Shown here: positions 33,018-44,661 of the stretch, piece by piece
How the letters are laid out: the number at the start of each line of letters is the position of its first letter
How positions within the stretch are numbered: the first letter of the stretch is position 1
NCBI GenBank assembly: GCA_013399115.1
Contig: VXAA01001148.1
Location: 17,984 to 81,983, forward strand
Source: Anseranas semipalmata
Lineage: Eukaryota; Chordata; Aves; Anseriformes; Anseranatidae
Length of the DNA: 64,000 nt
Direction of reading: 5' to 3'
The notes under the pieces: model-generated
Databases searched by the model: none
The model's input: only the letters and a program-made list of their open reading frames with translations
What the model was told of the DNA's origin: nothing
Translations under genes and position numbers: made by a program

Positions 33018-33927
33018 NNNNNNNNNNNNNNNNNNNNNNNNNNNNNNNNNNNNNNNNNNNNNNNNNNNNNNNNNNNNNNNNNNNNNNNNNNNNNNNNNNN
33101 NNNNNNNNNNNNNNNNNNNNNNNNNNNNNNNNNNNNNNNNNNNNNNNNNNNNNNNNNNNNNNNNNNNNNNNNNNNNNNNNNNNNNNNNNNNNNNNNNNNN
33201 NNNNNNNNNNNNNNNNNNNNNNNNNNNNNNNNNNNNNNNNNNNNNNNNNNNNNNNNNNNNNNNNNNNNNNNNNNNNNNNNNNNNNNNNNNNNNNNNNNNN
33301 NNNNNNNNNNNNNNNNNNNNNNNNNNNNNNNNNNNNNNNNNNNNNNNNNNNNNNNNNNNNNNNNNNNNNNNNNNNNNNNNNNNNNNNNNNNNNNNNNNNN
33401 NNNNNNNNNNNNNNNNNNNNNNNNNNNNNNNNNNNNNNNNNNNNNNNNNNNNNNNNNNNNNNNNNNNNNNNNNNNNNNNNNNNNNNNNNNNNNNNNNNNN
33501 NNNNNNNNNNNNNNNNNNNNNNNNNNNNNNNNNNNNNNNNNNNNNNNNNNNNNNNNNNNNNNNNNNNNNNNNNNNNNNNNNNNNNNNNNNNNNNNNNNNN
33601 NNNNNNNNNNNNNNNNNNNNNNNNNNNNNNNNNNNNNNNNNNNNNNNNNNNNNNNNNNNNNNNNNNNNNNNNNNNNNNNNNNNNNNNNNNNNNNNNNNNN
33701 NNNNNNNNNNNNNNNNNNNNNNNNNNNNNNNNNNNNNNNNNNNNNNNNNNNNNNNNNNNNNNNNNNNNNNNNNNNNNNNNNNNNNNNNNNNNNNNNNNNN
33801 NNNNNNNNNNNNNNNNNNNNNNNNNNNNNNNNNNNNNNNNNNNNNNNNNNNNNNNNNNNNNNNNNNNNNNNNNNNNNNNNNNNNNNNNNNNNNNNNNNNN
33901 NNNNNNNNNNNNNNNNNNNNNNNNNNN
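33018..33927. other. Assembly gap (910 N)
   Basis: An unsequenced stretch lies between a pyrimidine repeat and a CpG island. Such dropouts are typical of GC-rich avian promoters. The true length may differ. Confidence 0.99.
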
Positions 33928-34280
33928 GGCATCCGCCTCGGGGAGCGGCGGGGGTTCGTGCCCGGCTCCCCCGGGGGAGGTGGGAGCTGCCGGGGAGCCT
34001 CGGGTCTTTGTAAACTTCTTGTAACGTGGCTCTCCCCGCGCCCCTGTTCGGCCGCTCTGTAAGCCCCTGCTCCACAAGGGCTGTCGTGGCCTCGCGGCAG
34101 GGGACGCCGGGGCCGGAATCCAGGGACATCTGGGCAGGAGGCCGGTGCGGGCGGTGCGGCCGCACGAAGCGGGGTGAGAAGGGTGTGGCGGGCGGGGTGG
34201 CTGCGGCCGGGTCGGGGCCCCGTGGCCAGGAGATGCGAGCAGCGGTGGCCGCGCGGGCTGGGCCCGCTTTCGAGTTGATT
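33928..34280 (+). promoter_or_regulatory. CpG island, probable MAP4 promoter / first exon region
   Basis: The sequence is very GC- and CpG-rich immediately after the gap, falling off after about 34270. A strong splice donor-like site (GCGGG|GTGAGA) has its GT at 34174. In mammals MAP4 lies next downstream of CDC25A in the same orientation, with a non-coding 5' exon and a very large first intron. The position and orientation fit, so I infer the MAP4 start lies here or inside the gap. No MAP4 coding sequence is visible to prove it. The open frame at 34026-34292 has no recognisable product. Confidence 0.5.
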
Positions 34281-37200
34281 AAACCCTTCTAGAAGGAACG
34301 GCTGTGGTCTTGGGTGCTAACCACGTTTACTACGCCGTGCTCTGGGATTGCTGCTGCTGAGTTTAAACTCGAGGCAGCGTGAAGGTTTTGGTTCTGAGGA
34401 TGCCATTCTACTGCCGAAAGTAATCTCTGAACTTATCTTGCTGTAGGCAGGATGCTTTGTTGTAACCTCTAATTCTGCTGAGGTTGTGTGAAATTCATGA
34501 TCTGCAAACATATTAAACCCAATTTTTATTTTTATATATTATATATGATAAAATTCTTTGTAGGTGTTTCCTGATAAGTCTTGGTTGCTTCCTCTTTTGT
34601 TTCTGTCCATTGATTCTTATACGGGTTTAACAAATAAACAAATTTATCTTACTTTTTTAAGTTGCTTTTTTTAAGCTGCACTCCTATATTCAATGAACTA
34701 CGTTCTACCCGGCTTGCAGCTCCAGCAGTGCATCTGAAGGGCTCCTTGAATAATATAATAGACATCTAAGTACTTTTCTAATGTTTCAGCCTGTGAATAG
34801 CAAGCCTTGCGCGGTGCCTCCTTAGGCACTGTTAGCGCAGGGCTCTGTGTGTGACGCTGCTGTGGCTGCGTTTTGCAAACTGAAAGGACAGGCCTGCACT
34901 GGAGTTCTACAACTGTAAAACTTATTTCCTCTTTGTTATGGCTTAATTATCCCATCTGGTATTCTGTATCTGACTGGTATTATATAATCTACTGTTGTAA
35001 CTTAATAAGTAATAATTCAACAATATTTAAGGCTTTAATAGAACTATGATAAAGCAAGTTTCACTGAAGTCCCCTCCCTTCCCACTGCTTATGAGAACCG
35101 ATGAAGCTTCTGATTATCCTTTCAGTTGTGTTTTGGAGGATCCATGGCTTTTTGCCCTCCTCAGATCAGAAGAGATGGACTTCTCAAATTTAAAAATAGC
35201 TTAATTGACTTTCTGTTGCAATAGCAGCAATGTGCTCTGTTTTCTTTGTGGAATAATGACACCTTAGTGAGAAATAATTAGCCCAAAGGGAGAATAGTTG
35301 ATCTGCTTGTGAATGTGATTGACTCTAAGACTGAAGGACACAGATATTGTTAAATCTGTTATATGTGTCTACAGAAGTGACACCAGGGAAAGATCAACTA
35401 ATACAAAGAAGTGTCAGTGACTTGCAGATCGTGGCACTGGGAGCTCAGCCAGAGCCCAGTGTTGCCATTGGCACAGCTTTGTGGGTTGCCCAGCGAGTCC
35501 TCAGATGATGTTAGGGGAGGATCAAGTCCCTCGTCTTCAAAGGATGAATAGGAAGCCTGCTGGTAGTGTGCTTATGCCAGTGGGTACTTGTTAAACCTTT
35601 AATGTCTGACTGTATCAGACAGTTCCTTAAACTGGCTGACAGTCATTAGCTTTCATGTGCTGCTGGCCAGTGATCCTCGGGCTCGCTCCGGGGAGCGTTG
35701 AACGCTGCAGTTCAGCGCTGGGAATCGCGGGACGTCGCCGTGCAGGGTATCTGGGCGACTTGCTAAAGCAGCTCTCCGATGTGTCTGCGGGAAGCCTGGA
35801 GGATTATGAGCAGGGTGGTGTTGTGGGTGAATGCATCACTTTAGCCCTTGCTAAATAGGTGAATAATGACAGGATGAGCTATGAGCTACTGAAATCAACG
35901 TGGACTGGTTCTGGCATCTGTGTATGCCGGGCTTTACGGTGCTGGTAAGTCTCGCTTAAAGGTGGCAGTGCTACTTCTCAAGTACTTGGTTTTAGAGTGC
36001 TCCTTCACTTAACCTCTGGGGACACTTGCCAGTGAAGTTTAGGCTTTAGACACCAAAGTTAACTTGTTCTGTCATGGTATTAAACACCCTCCACCGCCCA
36101 CCTGCCCCTCGACAACACGAGCACAAGACAGCCTGATCACCAGAAGCACAATGAGAATATAAGCAGCTTTGTTTTTCAAAGGAGCAGTAGGTGAGGCTAC
36201 ATGGAGGGTGAGATGTGACTTGATTTCCATTCTTAAGCTTGTTTTATGAAGGCTGATGAATACTCAGTTTAAGCAAATAAATTACATATCCCTTCTAGAG
36301 TTTGTAAAAGGGCTGACGCAGCCTTAATTTTAGTGAATGGAGCAGTAATTATATTTGAGGTTCCAACCCCTGTGGTGTTTTAGTGGTTACTTCTCTTCCC
36401 TAGAAATACATGAATCTGAGCCATTAAAACAAAACTGAGTTCTTGTAGAGTTCAGGTCTAGTTTGTACCTATCACTGTTAGTGCTGTTCTTGTGTGCTAT
36501 TCTTAAGCTTACCTCCTGTTTAATGAGCTCTCTTCATATCTTTAGCTAATAACTTGCTCCTTAAATTCCATTTGTCTCTACATACATAACACTGATGTAC
36601 AGACTTCCAAATTCTGATATATGCCAAACTTATGACTAAGGGAAACCACTGGTTAGACAGGCTATGAATCTGTCAAGATGAATGCAAGCTACTTGCAATT
36701 CAAATGAAAGTGATGGCTACTTAAAGGACAGAGCATAGTTGTACCTTGGCTTAGTCCAAAAAATCCCAAATAATTTATTTTGCTGGTCTAGATGTAGATT
36801 AAACGTAAAATTCAAGTATCTTCCTTGGAAACTTAAGAGCTCAAGGCACGTTACTCATCATGTTGTTGCCAGTCTGACTGTAGGCAGCAAAATTATATTT
36901 TGTGTATGTGCTTTTGGAGTTTCAAAGGCAAACTTGAAAAAGCTAATATTGCCCTGATAGGCAGATAGCTATTTCCTGTAGCTTCATGTTTATACTTCCT
37001 GTCCCAACTAAAATAGATCAATCTCTTGCTTAGTCAAATGTCCGTGTGTATGGCTTCCTCATGTCTTAATAGTGGTATCAAACTGATTTTCTTTTGTTTT
37101 CATCTCCTCGAAGGCAAGTTAGATCATAATCAAATGTAGATCAGAGAAGTGCAAGGGTCTGTGATTACAGCCTGCAGTCTGGTGGCAGAACAGCTCCAGG

Positions 37201-40200
37201 CTGAGCCATCGTTGCTGCTGTCATCTCCCCGAGGGAAGGTAAATGTACTTTGGAGCAGGTTCTTGAGGAGGTGGCGTAAAAGCTGGGCTGCCCAAAGTCC
37301 GGCGCATGGGAATTCTGTGTGGAGGTAGGCTCGCACAGCAGGCTGGTGCTTTTGTCCCTTGTGGTGAATTTCTCCAGCCTCCTACAACTCAGAAGCTGAT
37401 TTCATGACTTGCTATTTTGCACACGTAGAAGAATTTCTTGTGGGACGAAAAGGTCAGTGAAACCAGTTGCTGTAGATGTTATGCCGATTTTGAACTCAGT
37501 AACAATGCAAGTAAAATGCTTCTGGCTCACGCTAGTGCCCTACGTTGTTCACGGGGAGGCTTCTTAATACAGTTTTTGAAACTACGAATGTTCCAAATTA
37601 TTTCAGAGTTTGCTGATATTAAAGCTGTGCTGGGATTCTAATCCGGAAGGATCATGGACAGACATTAGTGTGATGCTGAAGTAGTATTTAAGCTCTAGCA
37701 CTTTAAAAAAAAATAAAATAAAATCAGGATAGTGTCAAGGGTTTGGGGAGGGTAAATCTGTTCCCAAACAAGTTTAGTCCTAGACTCGTATGACAACACA
37801 TAGGATGTCTGTATTTTGTAAACAGCTGCTGATAGCCGTGTGTTTGCAGTTTTTGCTCTACAAAACACGGGAGACGTGCGCTGATGGGAAGTGTAAGTCT
37901 GCTACCCAGACGCAAAATGGGCGTATATGTAAATGATGGTGTAGTCAGGCTCCGTAGTGCACACCGTTCCCTTGAAATTCCTGCTGGCAGGTGGGAGGAT
38001 GGTGGGTTACTTTTGTGATGCTGTACATGCAGCCCCTCCTAGAAACAGGGAGGGAAGGGCCTGGTTTCTTCCCTGCCTACCCAACCCCTCACTGTTAGGA
38101 AAGCATGGTTCTTGTTGCTCTTCCAGTCCTTGCCTGGCTCCTCGGAGAGTGGCAGCCACTGAATTGATAGCTCTCCTAAGAGGCAGCAAGATACTAACGC
38201 CAAAGGAAAGCTAGCTGTGTCCACGTGACTTGGACAAAACTAGCAAGAAATCTGTTTTAGCGTTGTAATTCAGGCACGTTTGTGTGATGCAGTAGGCCTC
38301 ATATTAGCTTTTGTTTGCGAAGGCTAGGCTTCAGTCCCGTGGAGCAGTAACTTTTTATGAGAGACTTTATCATAGACAAACAGGTCTGGAGTCTTTGTAG
38401 CCTGCCCCAAATGACTGTGTTGGCGTGGTGGAAGATTTGATATGTGGGAGGAATTAGGGCTAAGTATTAGGTGCATACATCCCTGCACGCTGGGTGACGT
38501 GACACACGTGGTGTAGCTGGGGATTAACGTGGGATGAGCATTCACTCGTGCTGCGTCCTGGCTATCAAGCTACTCCTGTGTAGCTCCAGGAAGCTTCTGG
38601 GAGAAGTATGCAGTTAATCACATCCATTAGCATGATTAAAATCCTGATTAGGCTGTATCACTAGCTCCCATTCTCCACCTACACTTCGTCCCTTTTATCT
38701 GGAGCATTTGCAAGTACGGGAGTAAGGCTGGGAACAATGCAGGTTCAAACCCAAGGGACGGTCACCGCACTTTTAAATATATCCAGTCGTTCTGGGCATG
38801 GTTACAGCAGGTAACCTTAGTAAGCTGTACAGCTGCTGTCCGATCACAGTCGGACAAATCGGCCTTTCGCAGATAGAGGATCCCTCGCAAGACTGTCAGG
38901 AATCCAGCTGAACATGAAGGAGGCTTGTCTTGCTAGTCAGTCAAGTGCTCACAGCTTGCAAATGTTTCCTATCTGGTGAGCACTAGCGTGGTAATTTCAA
39001 CGCCTCCGTCCACGTTTGACGCTATCGCAGCATCTCCCTCCCTCTGTCGGGTCGGGACTGCCTCATGGGCAGGGCCAAAGCGGGCTGGAGAGCGAGTGGC
39101 ACGTGGGTGCAGCTCTGTGGGGAGCTGAGCGGGCTTAGGCTGAATTAAGGGTAGGTGGGCTGCTTGCAGATAGTCCTTACCAAAAGCCAGTCAGCCTAAT
39201 TACAAGTGAAATAAGCCAAAAAAAGAGGTTCTTTTGTAAGTTCTGTTGTCCAGAAACTCCCTTTTTAAAATGTTACTTGTTAGGAAGATACTGTACATAT
39301 TAAAGCTATTTCTTTTTGAAAAAAGCAAGCTTTTTTCTGAGTATTAGGTCATACATTTCCAACACATTCCGCCTGGGAGTGAGTCATTGTTCCTTTTGTA
39401 AAATTGCATTAGAGCTACATCATCCTGGAAAGCTGTTTTTCAGCTGAATCTAGGGTGTTGACACTTGCTTTAAACAAAGTAAAACTATGGGAGCTTTTAT
39501 CAGATGAATTTCAAAGTGTGTTTACATACTCTTGAGTTAGGACTCCTGAAGTGCTAGAATACGAGATCAATTCAGGCTCGTTAGTGAGGATCTCTGGTGC
39601 TGGGGGTGCTGCTTTCTGGGCCCGCTTGGCCTCACCCCCCCTGCCCACGGGGGTTTTGGACCCCCAGCCCGGGGGCTGCGGCACACCCACACATGCAGCT
39701 GAGCCGATGTTTGCGACGTGCTTAAAATCCTCTGGCAGGGGGGGAAAAGCATGTGGATGCTCTCCTTGTTCTCACTTTTCTGCCCCGGCCCCCAGCTTGC
39801 CACTCGCTGGGTGCTCGCAGAGGTGTCTGCCTGAGCTCTTTGCCATGGACACCCTGGCAGTCTGTCCTTCCAGCAGCGTGATGCTGACAGCTTGTTTCCA
39901 TGTTGCGGTGCTCGTTCTCCAGAAGAACTGATGCGAGGCTGCAGCTTCTTGTGTCCGTGTAACTGTACGTGCTGTAAACGGGGTTACGGTCGGGTGGGAT
40001 TTCTACAGCTGTTTCTGGGAGCTGCATCAGCTCAGTTAAAGGGGAGGTAGAAACAGCTAGTGGGGAAGGGGATGCACGCACGCATCGGCCTGGCGTTGTG
40101 CTGCGGAAAGCGTGATGGAGAAACGCTGTCAGCGGCATGACTAAGAGCCATGCAAAGCGCTAAGGCCTGGGGAGGAGTCGGGTGAAGTAGCCAAAAACAC

Positions 40201-43200
40201 AGACATTTGGTTGGAAAGCTTACGGAAAGCATTTTTAAGGATAACTGTTAACACTGCTTATAGCAGCTCCAGGTGCTTAATTCCTGCCTGTAACTTGGTT
40301 ATTGTCTACACTGTGATTCCCTTCCTGTTGGAGTGAAATGGTCTTACCAACAAATACACAGATCTCGAGTTTGGGTTTTGTTGTTGCTGATGGGGCTTTT
40401 TCCTCTTATCTGTTTCCAGGCCTCCTCTTGCTTTACCTTGAGGAGTCTCCTCTTGTCAGTCTTCTGACTCTGTAGAACCGTTTCTCTATTGCAGCTTTGC
40501 TGGGTGTAGTGCTCTTTTTAAAGATGCTCCTATGCATATCTGCATGGTCTTAAGGAATCTCAGAACAGGCTTTCTGCTGTCAATGGGTACCTAATTAATA
40601 GTAAAAGTAATTGTGAACTTCAAAACTGCAGAGGAGCAAAGACAAAAATCCACAAGCCAGCCCCAGCAGGGGCTTTGAATTGGACTCTGCGGACATAAGA
40701 GACGAAGAACTGAGTCACAGGCTTTTCCTTCCCTCTGACTCTTGTGGCAGGAGCGCATGGCTTCTCGTTTTGGTCATGAAGTGAAAGCAGTTAGAAAAAG
40801 GGTTCTAGATGTTAAGAGCTAGATGATTTGGACTTCTTACCTAGCAGGAGCTGTAGATTTTAAAGTGATTTGTATGTGCAGTGGTAACTTAAATGTATTT
40901 AAGGATGCAATAAAAGGTCATAAGATGAATTATTGATGCACAGCTTTGGAAGTATTACTTTGATAATAACTTCATATAAGCTAATATTTTCTTTTATCCC
41001 TGAAAAGGCAGAGATAAACCTCTGGAAAGAAAGGTGGGATGTAACAGGATGTCTAAAATGCCTTTTAGATTCTGGAGGAGATGTTCGGTCAGCAGCGCAG
41101 TTGGCACTTGTGGTTTGAATGGCTGTATTGCTGCTGAGGCTCCCGGGATGCAGCTGCTGAAGTGCAAGTTGGTTCCACCTGTACCAGCGCTGTCCCAGGC
41201 TTCCAGCTGGACAAAATGACGGGACATCGTCACCAGGTGTCTGTGAAGCCAGTAACCATTGTCAGGGCTTCAGTCTTGTGTAGAATGGTTTTTGGGATGA
41301 CACGTCATGACGCTTGTCACTCCGTGTATCGGGGGTACTACTGTGACACCGTGATGATGGGAACTCTGCAGAGGATGCGGTGGGTGGCTTAAGCTATATT
41401 TTATGTAACAAATTTGCATTTATATATAAAGCAGTGTACGTAATCTTCAACATTACTTTTTTCAGGATATCTTTATGCTTAAAGCATATGTATTTTTTTC
41501 TTAGACTGTGCTTCAACCTATTTAAGCATTTACAGGATGAGAATTAAAGGCTATATCGCTCCTGTTCTCAGGGTTGGATTTTTAACTGGTCTTCTGAGTA
41601 AAACATCCTTTCTTGTTGTTGTTGTGCATTGGGATTTGGACAGAGCATGTAGGGCAATAGGATCAAGTGTCACATTGGGGATTACATATTTGTCCCAGGG
41701 TGACCCTCTTAGTAGCTTGCATTGGTGTAATTGGTGAATGACTGGCTGGATTTATAGGGTTGTATATCTGCATTAGCACTGGCTTGATGTAACCCTGGCT
41801 TATTTGCTTTTGGTCCAACCTATTTTCAGCTTGGGAATTCACTTTTAAGGAGAGATTCTATAATTTGCCTGAAACTGGCATCTGCAGGCTTAGATTTCCC
41901 CTCAAATATAATAGTGGTTTTATTAGCAGGAGCAGTTCTTCATCTGAATATATTGTGTGCTGGTGTCTGGCTGCTGAAAACCAGGCTTGTCCAATCTGCT
42001 GTACGTGGATTTGAGAGCTGTGGCATTAATGCAACAGATGTCAACGATGTTTTCTTTTAATAAGTGGTCAACTGTTCTCTTGCTGCATCAGTGGTCTTCT
42101 TATTCTTAAAACTATAATAACTCTAACTAGTGATATTGGTATTATTTTGATGTACCATGTTCTTTTACTGGCAGCTTCTGGGAGATTTCCCTCTCCTATA
42201 ATAAATATGAACCCCCAAAAGCTGGGAAACAACTTCAAGCTTCGTTTCCTCCAGCCAAGATTCCTAACTGGCCGAATGACCGCAAACGGCTGCTGAAGGG
42301 CGCTGCCCCTGGGCACGTCCTTCTGTGTGCGGCTGCAAGCAGCTCTTGGGGCTTCCTCTGCATCCGCCCCTAGCTCTTGCTGGAGAGGGTAACTTTGGGG
42401 TTTTTGCCTTCATTCAGTGTGCGGTTCCCAGTGCTTGTCCGCGTTCAGCGCGTGCTCCTTTCCGCTGGCACAACGCGTTAGAACCGCGCTGAGGTAGCGG
42501 GGCACTGAAGGTGGGTTAGTGAACGGCTGGGAATTACGCAAACCAAGAAAAGCTGAATGTCAGCTGGCTGTGGATGGCCAGGCTGTATGGTAAATCTTAC
42601 CCGTTCGACAGAAGCCTTTAGTTTTAAAGCACAGCTCCGTGTTTTGTCTTAACCCCCGGAGCTGTGTTTGTGCTCGGGGTGTGCTCTGCTGCTCCCTGCG
42701 TCTGCTCCCGGTCTCTGTGCCCGTATCGGCTCAGCTCGCGCCTGCCCCGTGCTGCTCTTCTCCTCCGCTACCTGCGTTTCTTGCCTCCCAGAGCCCGTTC
42801 GGAGGCCATCTGACCGCATTGCCTGGGGGGTGGTCTTATTTTTGCTTCAAAGACCTTTCAAGAAGGCTGTTTGAGGGTTGAGGGTTGATCGGAGCATGTA
42901 ATTTAATACAGTGCTTCTAAAAATCTTAACTCCGGTTGGCATCAGCTGATGCCGTGTCTTTTTTAAACACGCCGCAGACGTCTGTAATATTTTTCCCCTG
43001 GAGGACTGACTTCCTGTGATAAAATGAGATTTCCTTTTAAAGTAGAGGTCCATGGTTATATAATGAGAGTAGGAAATGGTCCAAAAGTGACGCTGGGAGG
43101 ATAGAAAAGTTATTTTGGTAATTGACTGTCAGGCAAGAGAATAGAAAGTTGTGCTCGGGAGTGCACCAGTAACTTGAATTCTGTTGGGGAAGCGAGAGGA

Positions 43201-43439
43201 AACCATTTGAGGAGCGAAGCGAGGGAGTGCCCAGGCCGGAGCAGTGGAAGGGGGCTAAGTTATTGAGGGCGAAGCTGTATGGTGCATCGAGGGTTCCTAA
43301 GTTAGCTCTTGCCAAACTGCAGTGAATCTACCCAAGTAAGCTGCTGTGATTCCTAGGAGTAACGTGGCTTCAAGCTCGAGCGTCTGAGGGATCTGTGCTG
43401 GCTTTTGCTTCTTTGGCCGGCAGACTGGAATGTAGGATG
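34281..43439 (+). other. Putative MAP4 intron 1, first part; no exon recognised
   Basis: Sequence is AT-rich to mixed, without coding exons or recognisable recent transposons. The MAP4 start segment (a MADLSLADALTE-like sequence) was looked for and not found. Assignment as intron depends on the synteny inference. Confidence 0.4.
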
Positions 43440-43690
43440 CTTTCTAACCGGCGTGCGGCTGGCTGGCGGAGCGGCGGTCCCGGCCCAAAGCAGCGCCAGA
43501 ACGCGGGGCTCCCTCCTGCCGCCCGCGTCCCCCATCCCCATGCCCCCGGCTCTCGGAGCCGTGCCGGGGGCAGCAGCAGCGGCATGCTGCCGCACCCAGC
43601 GGCGCCCTGCCGCCCGACCTGCGGGGCTGCTGCTCCTGGGTCTTGGACTGGGTGGTGCTGGTGGGGTTCTGCGTGCGGCCCTTCTAAAGC
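43440..43690. other. CpG pocket within putative MAP4 intron
   Basis: This is a short GC/CpG-rich block flanked by AT-rich sequence. It translates as low-complexity Ala/Arg/Pro in several frames on both strands. Possible alternative promoter; no splice or initiation evidence. Confidence 0.35.
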
Positions 43691-44129
43691 AGCTTCGGCT
43701 TGATTAATTCCAGATACTTACGTTTCGAGGGATGAGATAATAAGCAAGAAAATAGAAAGTTATGTTTATTTTTCTCTTTTGTTCTCAAATTTTGTTCTGC
43801 GTTGTATCCATCCATGCCTCAAAGAAGGAATACAGCTGGGGGGAGGAAATGAACTGACAGTTAATTTGGTTCCTATTTGTTTCTTTCCTGCATCCTCGGG
43901 AAGCTGTGCCAAAGCGCCGGGCTGTGACATACGTAGTGCTGACGTTCAGTACCGTCTTCAGGAAAACGGGGGCTGCAATCGTGGTCTGACCACACGTGAA
44001 AACGCGGCGTTGTGCAGTGGGTGGTACACCTACAGCTCCTGGGGGTGTGGTCGAGGCCAACCTGCCTCGATTTCTGGCAGAGCTCAGGTATGCTTCCTGC
44101 GGAAGGATTGTTATTTGTTGGTCTTTTTC

Positions 44130-44661
44130 CCACCTGGAGCACTGTGTCCAGGTCTGGGGCCCCCAGCACAAGAAGGGTGTGCACCTGTTAGAGCGGGTCC
44201 AGAGGAGGCCACAAAGATGATCAGAGGCTGGAGCACCTCCTGTGAGGACAGGCTGAGAGAGCTGGGATGTGCAGCCTGGAGAAGAGAAGGCTCCGGGGAG
44301 ACCTCACTGCGGCCCTTCAGTACTTAAAGGGGGCTTATAAAAAGGATGGGGAGGGGCTCTTGACTTGCGTAGATAATGATAGGACAAGGGGCGATGGTTT
44401 TAAACTAAAAGAGGGGAGATTTAGACTAGATGTTAGGAAGAAATTCTTCACTGTGAGGGCGGTGAGGCACTGGAACAGGTTGCCCAGAGAAGCTGTGGGT
44501 GCCCCATCCCTGGAGGTGTTGAAGGCCAGGCTGGATGGGGCTTTGGGCAACCGAAACTTTTGGGCAACTGGTCTGGTGGGTGGCATCCCTGCCTATGGCA
44601 GGGGTTGGAACCAGATGCTCTTTGAGGTCTCTTCCAGCCCAAGCCGTTCTGTGATTCTGTG
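44130..44661 (+). mobile_element. CR1 LINE, 5'-truncated copy of about 530 bp
   Basis: The end of the CR1 reverse-transcriptase ORF and the 3' UTR are recognisable. A CACCTGGAGCACTGTGTCCA start and a GAGAGAGCTGGGATGTGCAG CCTGGAGAAGAGAAGG block are followed by ACTGTGAGGG, CACTGGAACAGGTTGCCCAG, and GAGGTCTCTTCCAGCCC. It ends in TTCTGTGATTCTGTG at 44647-44661. It lies in plus orientation. The 133-aa open frame at 44267-44668 is the decayed C-terminal CR1 ORF2 region (with a WNRLP motif), not a host gene. The left edge is approximate. Confidence 0.93.

Noticed and set aside
32345..34165. Open frames of 320-560 codons on both strands spanning the N gap
   Set aside because: Most of their length is N, and the real part is a C/T-rich repeat that lacks stops in all plus frames. 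Not a gene.
36361..36385. GGTTCCAACCCCTGTGGTG as a CR1 tail
   Set aside because: Only a short resemblance, without the rest of the CR1 hairpin or ATTCTRTG repeats.
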